A stretch of 64,000 nucleotides of DNA from Pelagophyceae sp. CCMP2097 (Eukaryota; Sar; Pelagophyceae). The stretch's first letter is position 1; every line of letters starts with the position of its first letter. Position numbers and translations under genes: made by a program. The notes beneath the pieces are model-generated. The model did no database searches and was not told where the DNA came from. It was given only the letters and a program-made list of their open reading frames with translations. Below are positions 18,457 through 29,696 of the stretch, piece by piece. The stretch lies in NCBI GenBank assembly GCA_026770575.1, contig MU657193.1, positions 290,735 to 354,734 of the forward strand. Reading direction: 5' to 3'.

Positions 18457-20514
18457 ATGTTCGGTCTAATGGTGTCGCCGCCGTCGGCGGACGACGCGCC
18501 GTTCGTCTTGGTCGTCTTCACGTGCATCGTGTGCACGGGCGTCATGGCCAACTTCACGCTCGTGGTGCCCATCACGCAAAATTATACCGAGTCGCTCCTC
18601 GCCTCTGCGCTCGTCGTGTCGGCGTACGCCGCGGGCGCGCTCGTCTCGCTCGCCTTCTGGTCGCGGCTGGACCACACCGCCGCGCGCGCGGCGTACGCGG
18701 CGCACGGCGCGCTCATGGGCGCCGGCAACTTGGCCTTTGGCGCCGTGGCCTGGGCCGCGCGCGGCCGCTACCGCGGGGCCGACTTTTACATCCTCCTCGC
18801 CGCGCGCTTCACCATCGGCCTCGAGGGCGGCGCCATGTACAACGCCAACCTCGCGCTGATAGCACACTCGGCGCCATCCAAGCACGGCAAATACTTGGCG
18901 ATGTACCAGGGCTTTGTCGGCTTTGGCCTCGTCCTCGGGCCCGCCATCGCCGCGTCCGCGCAAGCCGTCGGCTTCGCCGCCGGCAGCGGCGCCCAGGTCC
19001 AGGACGCGCTGCCGGCCTTCCTCATGGCCGCCTGGGGCTTCGTCCTCGTCGCCGCCGTCTGGGCCTACCTCCCGGCGGACTGCGGCGCCGAGCAGCACCG
19101 CCTCGCCACCGCCGCGCAGGCGCGGCCCGCGGGCAGCCTCGACGAGGCGCTGGCCCCAGAGGCCGCGGGGTCGGCCCCAGCGGAGACGTCGACGCCGGCG
19201 CAGGACGATTCCGTGCTGCTGGTGCAGACGTTCCTCGGCAACTTCCTGCGCATCTTCCAGCGCCTCGGCTGGGAGGTCGGCGCCGTCCTCGTGCTGCGCG
19301 ACGAGTTCGACTGGTCCCTCGTCGGCGCCGGCTACGCTTTGGCCGGGTTTGGCGTGCTCCAGGGCGTGGCGCAGTTCCTCTTTGCGTTTTCGGCGCGCGC
19401 GCACAACGCGGCCGTCATCGAAGTTCTCGGCGCCGTCGAGCTGCTCTCCATCTGCGGCATGTTCCTCAAGGCGCCCACGAATAACCAGCAGCGCGGCGGG
19501 TACTCGTTTATATTCGTGTGCGTCTCCGCGACCTTTTACGTCGCAAACTGCCTCACCTCCGCGCCGTACAACTCCGTCATCCTCGAACGCGCGCGCGGCG
19601 CCGCCGCCGCGCACCCGCCGCGGCAGGCGCCCTGCCTCCGCGCGTCGCAGTACGGCATCTTTTGTGCGTTTGCAGCGGCACCTCTGGCCGTCCGCGGCGC
19701 CATGGCCCTCACATCAGTCTCCGCAGAAAACCTCGCAGCCGTCCTCCTCCTCGGCTGGGCGGCGCAGGCCATCTGCAACGCCTGGCTCCTCGGCGGCGCC
19801 GCGACGCCGCTCATCCTCGCCGTTTCCGGCGCGACCTTTGGCGCAATCGTCTGGGCCGTCACCGACCGCAGCGTCGGCGGCACGGGCGCCGGCGGCGCCT
19901 TCTCCTGGCACCCCATCTTCATGGCCCTGGCCTTCTTCGGCCTCATGACGCCGGGGCAGTTGGTTTACCGTCCCGACGTCAACGCCATCTTCGGCCGCGA
20001 CGACGACAAAGCCGCCAAGCGCAAGCAGCACGCGGCGCTCATGGTGGCTGCCACGGTCGTCGCCGTGCTGGCCTACGCCTGTATCTTCGCGGCGCACGTC
20101 GAGTCCGGCGAGTCGCAGGTCGGCGCGGGCGAGACGGCGTCGCGGACGACGCACGCCGTGCTCGGCTACGTCGTCCTGCTCTGGCTCGGCGTCCAGGCGG
20201 CCGTCGGCGGCCTCAAGGAGCGGTTCCTGCGCAACCAGCACGTCCGCGCCTTCCCGTGGCACGGCGACTCTGGCAAGGGCCTGCTCCTCGCGGGCTACGC
20301 GGTGGCCACGCTCGGCTTCTGGCTCAAGATGAGCACCAACCGTGGCGGCTGGAGCGGCGCGCTCAAGCTCTCGCTCACCGCCGGTGCCCTCGTCCTCTTC
20401 GGCTTCATGGCCCTCCCGCGGCCCGCCGCCCGGGCCGTCGCGGACCCCGACAAGGACGCCCCGGAACGCATCCCCGACTCGGAACGCACCGAACCCGAAG
20501 CCGGCCTCGCCTAG
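18457..20514 (+). CDS. MFS transporter fused to a cytochrome b561 domain
   Basis: A single-exon gene of 685 residues starting at the first in-frame ATG. Residues 1-470 are a 12-helix-type major facilitator (SALVVSAYAAGALVSLAFW, FTIGLEGGAMYNANLALIAH, YLAMYQGFVGFGLVLGPA), most like SPX/CLN7-type MFS proteins. From about residue 480 a second membrane module begins with FSWHPIFMALAFFGLMTPG. It continues through KRKQHAALM, RTTHAVLGYVVLLWLGVQ and FPWHGDSGKG, the spaced histidines and helices of a cytochrome b561 or b561-like core that binds two b hemes. There is no stop or frame change between the two. Substrate and direction are unknown; an ascorbate- or ferric-type transmembrane electron transfer linked to solute transport is an inference only. 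Confidence 0.78.
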   Translation: MFGLMVSPPSADDAPFVLVVFTCIVCTGVMANFTLVVPITQNYTESLLASALVVSAYAAGALVSLAFWSRLDHTAARAAYAAHGALMGAGNLAFGAVAWAARGRYRGADFYILLAARFTIGLEGGAMYNANLALIAHSAPSKHGKYLAMYQGFVGFGLVLGPAIAASAQAVGFAAGSGAQVQDALPAFLMAAWGFVLVAAVWAYLPADCGAEQHRLATAAQARPAGSLDEALAPEAAGSAPAETSTPAQDDSVLLVQTFLGNFLRIFQRLGWEVGAVLVLRDEFDWSLVGAGYALAGFGVLQGVAQFLFAFSARAHNAAVIEVLGAVELLSICGMFLKAPTNNQQRGGYSFIFVCVSATFYVANCLTSAPYNSVILERARGAAAAHPPRQAPCLRASQYGIFCAFAAAPLAVRGAMALTSVSAENLAAVLLLGWAAQAICNAWLLGGAATPLILAVSGATFGAIVWAVTDRSVGGTGAGGAFSWHPIFMALAFFGLMTPGQLVYRPDVNAIFGRDDDKAAKRKQHAALMVAATVVAVLAYACIFAAHVESGESQVGAGETASRTTHAVLGYVVLLWLGVQAAVGGLKERFLRNQHVRAFPWHGDSGKGLLLAGYAVATLGFWLKMSTNRGGWSGALKLSLTAGALVLFGFMALPRPAARAVADPDKDAPERIPDSERTEPEAGLA

Positions 20515-20550
20515 GCCCGTCTCCACACGACATGATTTTACTTAACAGCG

Positions 20551-21911
20551 CTACACAACATCGTCCTTCCTCGCGAGGTGCGCCGCGAGGCGGCCTTTTT
20601 TCAGTACGCCTTCGAGGACCTTGCACTGGCGCCCGAGCCGCGCGGCGGCCGCCTGGTGCGCCACCTGGATCTGCCGCGCGCGCGCCTCCTTGCCTTGCGC
20701 CGCGCGCGCCGCCACGGCCGCGAGCGCCGACTCGACGGCGGCCTCGGCCATTCGCCTGTCGAGCGCGAGGACCTCGGACTCGTGCGTCGTCTGCACCTTG
20801 ACGACGTCGACGAGCGCCCGCGAGAGCGCTTCCGTCACCTTGTCCGCCTGCGCCTGCCGCGCCTGCGCCGCCAGGCGGAGTGCGGTTTCATTTTCCAACT
20901 CCTCGGCGGCGGCCGCGACGTCGTCCTCCTTGTCGTCGAGCTCGCGGAAGGCCGCCTCGAGGCGCGCGTTGGCCGCGTTCGACGCCGCCGTCGCCTCGGC
21001 CGCTTGTATAGCGTGCCGCTCGGACGAGTCCTGCGCCGCGCGCGCCGCGTCGCCCGCAAAGACCAACTTCTCCGTGAGAGTGTACTGCTGCTCGCGCCGG
21101 AAGCGCAGCTCGTCCTCCACGACCGCCACATCCGCGTCGCACTTCTTCAGCACGCCCTCCTCGCGCTCCTCGGCCTCTGCGGCGCGGCGCTTGTTCAACG
21201 CGTTGGCGAGCGTCGCCACGTTGTTCTCGCGCTCCTGTCGTCGCGATGGGCGCCCGCGCGGATGCCGGGGTCAGTTCCCCGCTCTCGCATAAAAGAGGAC
21301 TCGCCGAGAAGGTGAGCGCGGATCGCAGGCGTTCGTTCTGCGTCGCGGACCGCCGTATGCGCTTCTCGGAGAAGTGGTTCTGCCTTCGCAGTTCGCCTCG
21401 CAGCTCGGCGTTCTCGCGCACCAGCTCCTTGCACTTGGTGTCGGCCTATTTCGGTTGCGTCGACGGCCCCGGGCGAAGGGCGACGACGCACGATTTGCAG
21501 CGTGCGCAGGATGTCTTGGTTTTGTTGCGCCGCGACCTTGATCGCCTCCTCTTTCCCCGCAAGCTCCGACTGCACGAAGCGCAGCCGCACAACCTCGGCC
21601 TGGCTCGCGTCTAGAGTCTTCTGCAGGCCGCGCAGCTCAGAATCCTTGCCCGAAAGCAGCTGCGCTAGGCCCTCGAGCTCGTCCTCCATGGCCGCGAGCG
21701 CCGCGTTGAGCTGAAAGTGCTTGCCCTCCAAAAGAGTGACCTCGCGCTGCTTGGCGGCGAGGCCGCGCTCGAAGAGCTCGTCGCTCGTCAGCCGCGTCTG
21801 AGGCGCCTGCGACGCCTGGGAAGCCAGCGAGGCCTGGGACGCTAGCGAGGCCTGGCTCACCGACCGCGTGCTCGGCGCGGCGCTCGCGAGCGACCGCGCG
21901 CTCGGCGCCAT
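20551..21911 (-). CDS. Coiled-coil protein of unknown function
   Basis: Not assigned to a family. Exons 21911-21492, 21445-21320 and 21234-20551 join in phase to 409 residues. After a Ser/Ala-rich head with SQASLASQA repeats, nearly the whole chain is predicted coiled coil (ELEGLAQLLSGKDSELRGLQ, KCKELVRENAELRGELRRQN, DELRFRREQQYTLTEKL), ending in a basic tail. The first intron is 46 bp with GTGCGT; the second can be placed only with a GC donor (GCGCTC) after 21320. Length and heptad pattern would suit a cytoskeletal or basal-body component, but nothing in the sequence proves this. Confidence 0.6.
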
Positions 21912-22163
21912 CGAGCCGAGCCGCACAGCACCGATCGATGCGGAGCCCCGCCCCAACGGCCGCGGGGTATCAGCGCCTTCCGGTGCACCTCCGGGCGGCG
22001 CGTCGACTCGGCGTCGACGAGCGGCGACTGAGGAGCGGTAGATTTCGGCGTATTTTCGCGTTTCGGCGAAGACCACCGCAAGCTTTCTGCAGCCAGGGTG
22101 TCTTCTGGGCCGTCGAGCGAAAATCCCAGTATGGAACACCGACTCAGTTAAGCGCGGAGGTGG

Positions 22164-23921
22164 TTAGCGCAGCGCGGAAAAGATGGACCCGAGGTCGTGC
22201 TTCTTTGCCGGCTGCGCCGGCTGCGGCGGCCGCTGCGGCGCGGCGGTGGCCGGCGCGGCGGGCGACGACGCGGCCGTGGCGCGCGTCGGCTTCTTCGCCG
22301 GCGAGGCGCCAAGCGGCGCGTGCACCTTGGGCTCGCCCTCGTCGCCGTACATCCGCCCCATTCCGTCGTCGTCGTCGCGGGCGCGCTTCTTCGGCGCGCC
22401 CGCGTCCTTGCCGCCCTTGCCCCGGCCGCCCTTGCCCTTGCCGCCTTTGCCGCCATCGCCCTTGCCGCCCTTGCCGCCGCCGCGGCCGCCCTTGCCTTTG
22501 CCGTCGCCGTGCGGCCGGCCGTGCTCGACGAGGGTGGGCGCGGGCCCCTCGTTGCTAACGCGGCAGACGATCTTCATGAGGTACGACGAGGGGTTGTTAA
22601 AGTCCTCGCGGCCCTCCAAGGCGCAGTACTCGTCGAGGGCAGCCGTGGCGATCTTGCCCGACCTGCGCGAGAGCAGGGCGCGCACGCCGTCGTCGACCTC
22701 GCCGGGCCGCAGCCGGCCGTCCTTTTCGTACTCCTCCACGACGCGGTCCGTCGTCGCCTCGATGGCCGACTGCTGCTCCGCGCGCAGACCCTGAACGCGC
22801 TCCGACCTTACAGCTTTGCCGCCGCCGGCGGAGCGCTCGACGTTGATGCGCCGGCCGTCGAGGTCCGTGTGGTGCAGCGAAATGCACTTGAACAGCGTCT
22901 CCGCCGAGGCGCACTCGACAAAGGCCATGCCTCTAGACTTGCCCTTTTCGTCGGTGAGGAGCCGCAGCTTTGCGATGCCGGCAATGTCATTCTCCTTTTC
23001 GAAGAATTTCCGCAGCCGGTCCGCCGAGACGCTAAAGTCGAGCTGGCCCACGAACGCCACGAGGGGCGCGCCGCCCTCCTTGGCCACCTTCTTCGCCGCG
23101 CTGCGCACGGCCTTCTTCGCCTCTTCCTTCTCCTCGTTGCGCTTCGCCGTCCGCCGCTGCTTGGCGTTGAGGCCATCGGCGCCCGAAGCAGCCTGCGCCG
23201 CAGCCACGACGGCGTCCACCTCGGACAGAGGCTTGCCGTTCGCGTCCGTCGCCGGGGGCGCGTCGCCGGAGAACTCGGCAGCGCGCTTGAGCTTGCGGCG
23301 CTCCTTGGCAGTCAAACCCTCTGCCTCGTCCGCGGGTGCCACCGCCGCGGGAGCCGCCGCGGGAGCCGCCGCGGGAGCCGCCGCGGGAGCCGCCGTGGGA
23401 GCCTCCTTAGGAGACTCCGTAGAAGCCTCGTTGGAAGCCTCGTTGGAAGCCTCGTTGGAGGCCTCGGGCGCGGCGGTGCTGCTGCGCGGCCGGTCCGCCG
23501 CGTCGGGGATGGGCGTAGATTTGGCCGCCGGCCTGGCCTTCTTCACCGCGGCCTCGTCGGCGTCGTCGCGCTTCTTTCGCTTCTTCGCCGGCTGCTCGTC
23601 TGGCGCGGCGGCGGCGCGCGCGGCGTCCGTCGCGCGGTACTCGACGCACTTTTCCGCAAAGCCGGGCTGCGCGCCGAACTCTAAAGCGCGCCGCGCCTTG
23701 CGCTCCGCCTGCTTGACCTGCTTGGCGCTCAGCACGCCCGGCGGCCGCGGCGGCGTCGCCGACTTTGACCGCCGGACGCGCTTCCGCGGCTCCTTGGCCT
23801 CCTTGGGCTCGCCCGCCTCGGCCGGCGCCGCCGGGGCGGCCGCGTCGGGGACGTACTGCTCCTGCAACACAGACCGCGCCGCCTTGCGCCGCTCCTTGGC
23901 CGTCATGACGGGGGCCTCCAT
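22164..23921 (-). CDS. NOP6-like nucleolar RRM protein
   Basis: Single exon, 585 residues. One RNA-recognition motif lies at about residues 300-385: RNP2 LVAFVGQLDF, RNP1 KSRGMAFVEC, and then LHHTDLDGRRINVERSAGGG, the hallmark ending of NOP6-type RRMs. The N-terminal half has three AKERRK/AKQRR-type basic motifs set in Lys-rich and Ala/Pro repeats. The C-terminal part is a long Gly-Lys tract (GKGGRGGGKGGKGDG) and a basic-acidic stretch. A role in ribosome biogenesis in the nucleolus follows from the family. The ATG at 23921 was chosen; a second in-frame Met is five codons later. Confidence 0.75.
   Translation of the reverse strand: MEAPVMTAKERRKAARSVLQEQYVPDAAAPAAPAEAGEPKEAKEPRKRVRRSKSATPPRPPGVLSAKQVKQAERKARRALEFGAQPGFAEKCVEYRATDAARAAAAPDEQPAKKRKKRDDADEAAVKKARPAAKSTPIPDAADRPRSSTAAPEASNEASNEASNEASTESPKEAPTAAPAAAPAAAPAAAPAAVAPADEAEGLTAKERRKLKRAAEFSGDAPPATDANGKPLSEVDAVVAAAQAASGADGLNAKQRRTAKRNEEKEEAKKAVRSAAKKVAKEGGAPLVAFVGQLDFSVSADRLRKFFEKENDIAGIAKLRLLTDEKGKSRGMAFVECASAETLFKCISLHHTDLDGRRINVERSAGGGKAVRSERVQGLRAEQQSAIEATTDRVVEEYEKDGRLRPGEVDDGVRALLSRRSGKIATAALDEYCALEGREDFNNPSSYLMKIVCRVSNEGPAPTLVEHGRPHGDGKGKGGRGGGKGGKGDGGKGGKGKGGRGKGGKDAGAPKKRARDDDDGMGRMYGDEGEPKVHAPLGASPAKKPTRATAASSPAAPATAAPQRPPQPAQPAKKHDLGSIFSALR
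23340..23460. repeat. In-frame microsatellite-like coding repeats
   Basis: Repeated GGGAGCCGCC units, and then GGAAGCCTCGTT repeated three times, lie within the NOP6-like gene. They encode serial AAPA and SNEA peptides on the minus strand. Confidence 0.8.
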
Positions 23922-24320
23922 GCCCGTTCCTGGCACTGGCAGACCCGAATTTATCGCTCAGTTTCGGAATGTTCCAGCGGGTTTTCGGAGACTAGGGATT
24001 GGTTGAGGCTTCAAAGAGGCCGGCGCGAGGGTGGGCTTGCGCGGAGCGAGGGTCGATTGGTGCGGTCGTTCTTACATACTATTACGAGAGGGAAAGAGGA
24101 TGCTGGGAGGGGCCTGGTGCTTGCCCTGGGGTGCGAACTCCGCTTCGGGTCGTTCGTGCTGCTGCGGCACATGGAGGCGCTCGTCGTGCGCTTCTTCGTG
24201 GTGGCGGACGCGCCGTTCGGGGCCGTCCGCGCGTCGTCGTGATGCCCCCGTGCCGAGCGGTCGCCCGCGCGCGCGCGCGCGGGGTCGGCGCTCGCGGGGC
24301 CAAAATGCGGCGCCGGAGGC
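23922..24320. other. Spacer without a recognised gene
   Basis: 399 bp between the NOP6-like start and the last SEC63 exon. It includes a short GC dinucleotide run near 24270. Open frames here are shadows with no family resemblance. Confidence 0.5.
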
Positions 24321-26700
24321 CTACTCGTCGTCGTCGTCATCGTCGTCGTCGTCGTTGGTCTTGGCTTTAGCTGCCTTTTTCTTCTGGATGCGCGCTTTTC
24401 GTCGACGGCGCTCGGCCTCGGTGAGCGACGTGTCGCCGTCGCCGTCGCCGTCGTCGTCGTCGTCCTTGTCGTCGTCGTCCTTGTCGTCATCGCCGTCGGC
24501 CTCGTCGTCGTCGTCGTCCTCGGAGTCGTCGTCGACGTTGCCGGCCATGACCTGCTCGAAGAGCGTCGGCTCGTCGTCCAGGTCAATGTCGTCCTGGTGC
24601 GCCACAAACCTAGAGCGGGCGTCGGCGATGTTTCATCGCAACGAAGGAGGCCGAGCTTCCTCACTTGGGCAGCGTCGAGGCGGGCACGACTGCCATCTTG
24701 ACGAGCTCGCGGACGTCGAGGCCCATGTAGTCGGCGCTCTTCAAGTCGACGACAAAGGCGTACGTGCCCGCGCTCGGCGGCGCGAGGAACTTGACGCGAT
24801 GCTCGACGCGCTGGTCCTGGGACGTGATCTTCTCGCCGAGGATTAGGTTGCCCGCCTGGTCGCTGAGGAAGATCCACCACGTCTCGGCGCGCGCAGACGG
24901 GTAGTGCGGCGCGTGCACCGGCGGCGCGAGATCGCCGGCCTGGACGTGCTTGCGGTCCATGCTCACGAGGAGCGTGACCAGGTCGCGCTCGGCGATTTCC
25001 GTCTCGTCGTCGACGTAAAAGTGAAACTTGGGCTCAAAGTCCGGGATGAGCTTGCAGACGGCGAAGACGTCCTGGACTTGGGCGTCGCTCATCTGCGCCA
25101 TGCCCTTCTTCTCCTCGTCGGGCACGGCGAGGTACTCCTTCAACGTCTTGACGGCGCCCTTGCCCTTGATGCAGTGCTGCACCTCGGCGTCGCCAAAGTG
25201 CGGCAGCTGCGCCAAAGCGTGGTCCTTGTGGAACAGCGCCTGCGTGACGCACTGCGAGAACTCGACGACGGCGAGCGACGTCTGCAGCCACCGCTGCGAC
25301 TGCGCCAGCTCCAGCATCGCGTCCAGCAGCTTCGGCGCATTGGCCAGCATCGAAGCCAGCTCGTGGCGCAGCGGCGGCGAGAGCTCGAGGCGGTACAAGT
25401 GCGCGTGCAGCACGACGTTGCACCGCAGCACCACGGGGTGCTCGAAGCGCGGCTTGAGCATGAGCCCTGCCTTCAAACGCTGGTAGAGCACGGAAACCTC
25501 GCGCTGCGTCGCCGCGCCGAGCGCCGCCTGCGCCTTGGAGCCGCGGTTCTCCGCCGCGCCGGCGAGGACCTCGGGCAGCATCTTGGCCTTGGAGTGTTCC
25601 GAGAGCGCGTGCAAAAAGAACGAGTATGTCTCGTACATGACATTGTTCTCGCCGTACTTGGAAGAGTGCGCGTACCACGCCGCGATGACGACGGGGATGA
25701 CGACGACCAAAGCGACGAGGTAGACGACGAGGACGACGTAGTGGTTCTTCTCGTCCAGCAGAAACGTCGGGAGGCCAATGGAAACCTCCAGCGCCTGCTT
25801 GCCGTCGGGATTGCCAAACTCCTCCCAGTTCTTGCGCGCCTCGGCGTCCGTCAGCGCCTCGTACGCCTTTGCCACCTTCATGAACATTTCCTCGGCGCCA
25901 GCCGACCCGAGGTTCTTGTCCGGGTGAAACTGCAGCGAGAGGCCGCGGTACGCCTTGCGGATCGTCGCCGCGTCCGCCCCAGAGTCGATGCCCAGGATGA
26001 GGTACGGATTGAACCTAAGGAGCGCGCCGGTCCCGCGCAAAGCCCCGGCGGCGCGACAAACCTCTCCGGATCCGCCACGGCAAAAATTGGGAAAACCGCC
26101 GGCGGTCGCGACGGGGCCGCCCGCCCTTCGGCGACGACGGCCCCGGGCCCCGGGATAAGACACCCTTTCTGCCGTCCCTCTGCCACCGGGGTGCTGCGGG
26201 GCGCCGGATTCGCACGAGGCGAGGTCCGAGTCGCCGATGACGAGGTAGATGAGGTAGATGAGCACGACCCAGCAGATGACGAGGATGATGGCGTTGGTGA
26301 TGAACATCTTGGAGAAGAGCACCTGCGCAAGCGCCGACGTCTCGCTCGTCGAAGATCCCCCGGCGGACGAGGTTTTCTCGGCTCGGCGTGCCGCGGCCGC
26401 CGTGCGCGAGCGAGGCGCACCTTGCGCGGCGCCGTGCGCTCCTTGATCAGCGCCACCTTTGACTTTTCGAGCGTCGTCCGGACCTGCGCGCGGCGGGATG
26501 ACGTTTGCCGCGGCGGCCGTTTTCGCGAGCGCTGGCCCGCGGCGACCCCGGGGTGCGCCGCGCACCTCGGTGCCGCGCTTCTGGCCCTTGAAGGCCTTGT
26601 ACGTATACGAGACGACCCAGATGGTCATCGGCACGGCGTACATGCCCAGCATCGTCAGCGAGAAGTAGTAAAACGCCGAATTATCATAGTCGAGCCCCAT
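24321..26700 (-). CDS. SEC63: SEC63, ER translocon J-protein
   Basis: Recruits BiP to the Sec61 channel in the ER membrane. Five exons join in phase: 26700-26566, 26483-26421, 26322-26216, 26014-24665 and 24609-24321 (647 residues). Two early TM segments (YFSLTMLGMYAVPMTIWVV; ITNAIILVICWVVLIYLIYL) precede the lumenal J domain (FNPYLILGIDSGADAATIRKAY with HPD in LQFHPDKN). A third TM (YVVLVVYLVALVVVIPVVIA) follows, then the Sec63/Brl domain (YMGLDV near its end). The last exon adds an acidic tail of Asp runs and a basic patch (RRRRKARIQKKKAAK), like the acidic tails of other SEC63 proteins. Introns 1, 2, 3 begin GTGCG. The in-frame readthrough of introns 1 to 3 could mislead automatic gene calling. 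Confidence 0.88.
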
Positions 26701-27114
26701 CCTCGCGCGCGCTCGACCTGAAGCCCCGTCAAGACCGCGACGCCCGCGGAAACTCGGGAGCTCGGTGCTCCTCCAAAATCTTAGACTGGCGAGTACTTGC
26801 AGTGAATTCAGTTTAGCGAGCGAATGAACCTTAAAATTTCGGCGCTCCGCGTTTTGCGACACACCCCTTGTCGATGCGGGGCGGGCGTCGTATCATTGCG
26901 ACGCGCCCGAAAGGCGCGAGTGAGTCTCTACAAAATCTCGTAAAACCCCACAGATATGCCCGCCAATGCTCGGGGCACGCGTCGCAGGGGCGCGCACTGC
27001 GCATTGCCACCATCTCATCTTCTTACTTCTCAAGGTCCCTTCTCCAAAAGAATCTTTGGACTTTCTCGTGTTCCAAGCTGTTGTGATGCCTCGCGGGCCG
27101 GTGTTTCAAAAGCG
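26701..27114. other. Spacer without a recognised gene
   Basis: 414 bp upstream of SEC63 and downstream of GFM2. It is moderately AT-rich with no coding frame that I can support. Confidence 0.5.
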
Positions 27115-29495
27115 TTATCGTCGGAAGACTGGTGTCGTGGGGCAGACGGCGTGGTGCGCGTAGGCGGCGGAGAAGCCGGCATCGCCGCCCGTGGCGGACC
27201 GGAGGGCCGTGGCGTAGCCGATGAGCGTTGCCAGTGGGGCCTGCGCGAAGATGTTGGACCGGTCGCCGTCGTTCAAAACGTCCGACACCGTCGCCCGCCG
27301 CCCCATGGCCAAATCGTTGAGCACGTCCCCAATGCGCCGCTCCGGCACGCGCGTCACCTCGAGCGACATCAAGGGCTCCACGACGACGGCGCCGCCGGCG
27401 CGCACTGCGTCGGCCAGCACCAAAGCCGCACACGCCCGGATCGCGCCGGGCCTAGTCGTGGTTTATGGACGCTCCATCTTTCGCGGACGAGTTCCTTGAC
27501 GTGAGCCTTTCGGGTCTTGACCCAGGCGTTCATCGAGCCTCTGATGTCGCTTGAGGTCTCCAGTTTCCTCGCGGGCGCGGCTGCGGGCGTCGTGTTGTGG
27601 TTGAAGTGGACGCCCGTGCACGTGATGACGACGGAGCAGAGGGGCTTGCCGATGGTCGGGCCGCGCCGGGCGGCGGCTTGAAGGCCGGTGAGGATGGCGT
27701 CGAGGAAGAGCGCCGATGCGGCCGAGGCCTTTGCTTCCGGCGAGACGGATACGGTCGCGGCGCCGGGGCTGTACTTGCCGTCGTCGGCGGTGGACTGTGC
27801 GAGGTCGACGCGCACAGTGAGCCCCGCGAACAAAGTCTTCGTGCCCATGATGCGGCTGTAGACGTGCTCCGCGCTGCCCGTGTGCGCCTCGATGGACTCG
27901 CGGTACGCGACGATGGCCTCGCCGGTGATGCAGGCGATGCCGTACTCGCGCTTGAGGCGGTCCACAGCGACGTCCAAGTGGAGCTCGCCCATGCCGTGGA
28001 TCACGAGCCTCGCGGACTCGGCGTCCAGCTCCCAACGCAGCGAGGGGTCGTCTCGGCAGAGGATCTTCAAGGCGCGCTCGAGGTCGTCGAACTGCGACGC
28101 CGTCTCCGGTTCCAGAGCGAGCGTGAAGACGGGCGACGGGGCGTCGATGCCCTCGAGCGCCTCGACGCCCTTGGCGCGGTACTCGGTGATCGTCGACCCG
28201 GTGACGGAAGCGCGCAGCCCAACGGCGACGACGATGTCGCCCGGCTCGCCGTACTCCATGGGCTCAAAAGTGTCCGCAAAGGGCTTCAAGAGCGTCGTCG
28301 CGCGCTCTGTCGTCGGCTTGCCGTCGTCGCCCGTCTGCTGCTGGTAGCTCGCCAACGAGTCCTTGGGCCGCCAGACGCCAGAGTAGATGCGCGCGTAGAC
28401 CAAAGGCCCGCGGTTCTTGTCGTTGGAGACTTTAAACGCCAGCGCGCGGAGGACGCCGTCGTCGTACTTGATGTGCCGCCGCGCGAACGCCTCGCGCGGC
28501 GACGGCAGAAAGTCGACGACGGCGTCGAGGACGGAAGCGACGCCGATGGCGCGAAGCATGGACGCGCAGAGCACGGGGACGCACTTCTGCGTCAGCGTCG
28601 CTCTTCGCAAAGCGGCGCGCACGGCCTCGGAGCTCACGGGTGCCTCTGCGAGGTAGAGCGCGGCCAGGTCGTCGTCGACCTCTGCGAGCTGCTCGACGAG
28701 GCGCTCGAAAATCGGCGTCCCGACGGCCGCCGTCGTGTCGTGGAAGCCCTGGAACTCGCCACTTTCAAAGATCGGGTCGTGGATCGGGATCATCGGGGGC
28801 CAGAAAGAGAGGCGCTTGCGCATGCTCTTCATGGCGCCGTCAAAGTCGGCGCCGGCGCGGTCCATCTTGTTCACCACTGCGATGACGGGCACGCCGCGCT
28901 GGAACGCGCGCCGCGCGACGGCCTCGGTCTGCGCCTCAGCGCCCGCGACGGCGTCGATGACTACCACCGCGCCGTCCAGAATACGTAAAGCGCGCTCCAC
29001 CTCGTGGCCAAAGTCGACGTGGCCCGGCGTGTCAATGAGGCAGATGGAGTGGCCCTCCCAGTCAAAGTGCACAGCCGCAGACTGGATCGTGATGCCGCGC
29101 TCGCGCTCCTGCGGCAAGAAGTCCGTCACAGTCGACCCGGCGTCGACGCGGCCTACAAGGCAGACCCTGAGGCGTATGTGGGGTGCGCGTCGAGTCACTC
29201 GGCCTTGTAGAGTGCGGTCCGAGGACGCACCCGGCGACGACCGCCGCAGCTTGCCCGAGACGTGGAGCCTGTTCGAGGATCCATCTCAGACTTGTCGCGA
29301 GCGGAGCCGTATAGACGCGGCGTGATGCATCTGCTCCGTCGACGTCGTTTTTCCCGCGTCGACGTGTGCAATAATCCCAAAGACCCGCGCGTCGACCTTG
29401 AGCGACTCCGCAAACGTCGACGCCCATCGCCGGCTGCCGGCCGCTGCGGGCGCACGCAGCGAAGGGCTGCAGCCGAGCGCTCGGAGGAGGGCCAT
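27115..29495 (-). CDS. GFM2: Mitochondrial ribosome-releasing factor 2 (EF-G2)
   Basis: GTPase that splits mitochondrial ribosomes after termination. Exons 29495-29317, 29268-29231, 29152-27589 and 27451-27115 join in phase (705 residues). The N-terminus MALLRALGCSPSLRAPAAAG is a mitochondrial presequence. GTPase motifs are AHVDAGKTT (G1), QERERGITIQSAA (G2), DTPGHVDF (G3) and NKMD (G4). VEPLMSLEV and LATLIGYATALRS near the C-terminus are domain IV-V signatures. The QSAAVHFDW motif is closer to GFM2 than to GFM1. The last intron can be placed only with a GC donor (GCCCGC) after 27589; the first small junction (29317) is also uncertain and a GC donor a few codons earlier would align better. 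Confidence 0.82.
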
Positions 29496-29696
29496 CGCGC
29501 CTCTCGCCGATTTCGGAGAAGCCAAAGAAGTCTACTGGTCCCTCTTGAGTCTTGAGCATGCTGCTAGCTGACCTGGAGGCTCCTTGTGGTGTCAGCAGCG
29601 TTCAGGACCTCGCGAGGAGCCGCCAGGGAGAGTTGCACCCTCGACGTTAGACTCCAAGCTCGATGCGACCCTCGAAGGCCGCCGTTTGCTCGGCGG

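Noticed and set aside
24260..24290. CRISPR- or satellite-like GC dinucleotide run
   Set aside because: Short simple run only; no repeat-spacer structure, and none is expected in a nuclear genome.
24321..24605. Acidic 94-codon frame as an independent small gene
   Set aside because: It lacks an ATG, starts at a splice acceptor, and joins in phase to SEC63 as its acidic tail.
24904..26721. 605-codon plus-strand frame opposite SEC63
   Set aside because: Antisense shadow without a recognisable domain; SEC63 motifs are on the minus strand.
27597..28988. 463-codon plus-strand frame opposite GFM2
   Set aside because: Antisense shadow; the GTPase motifs lie on the minus strand.
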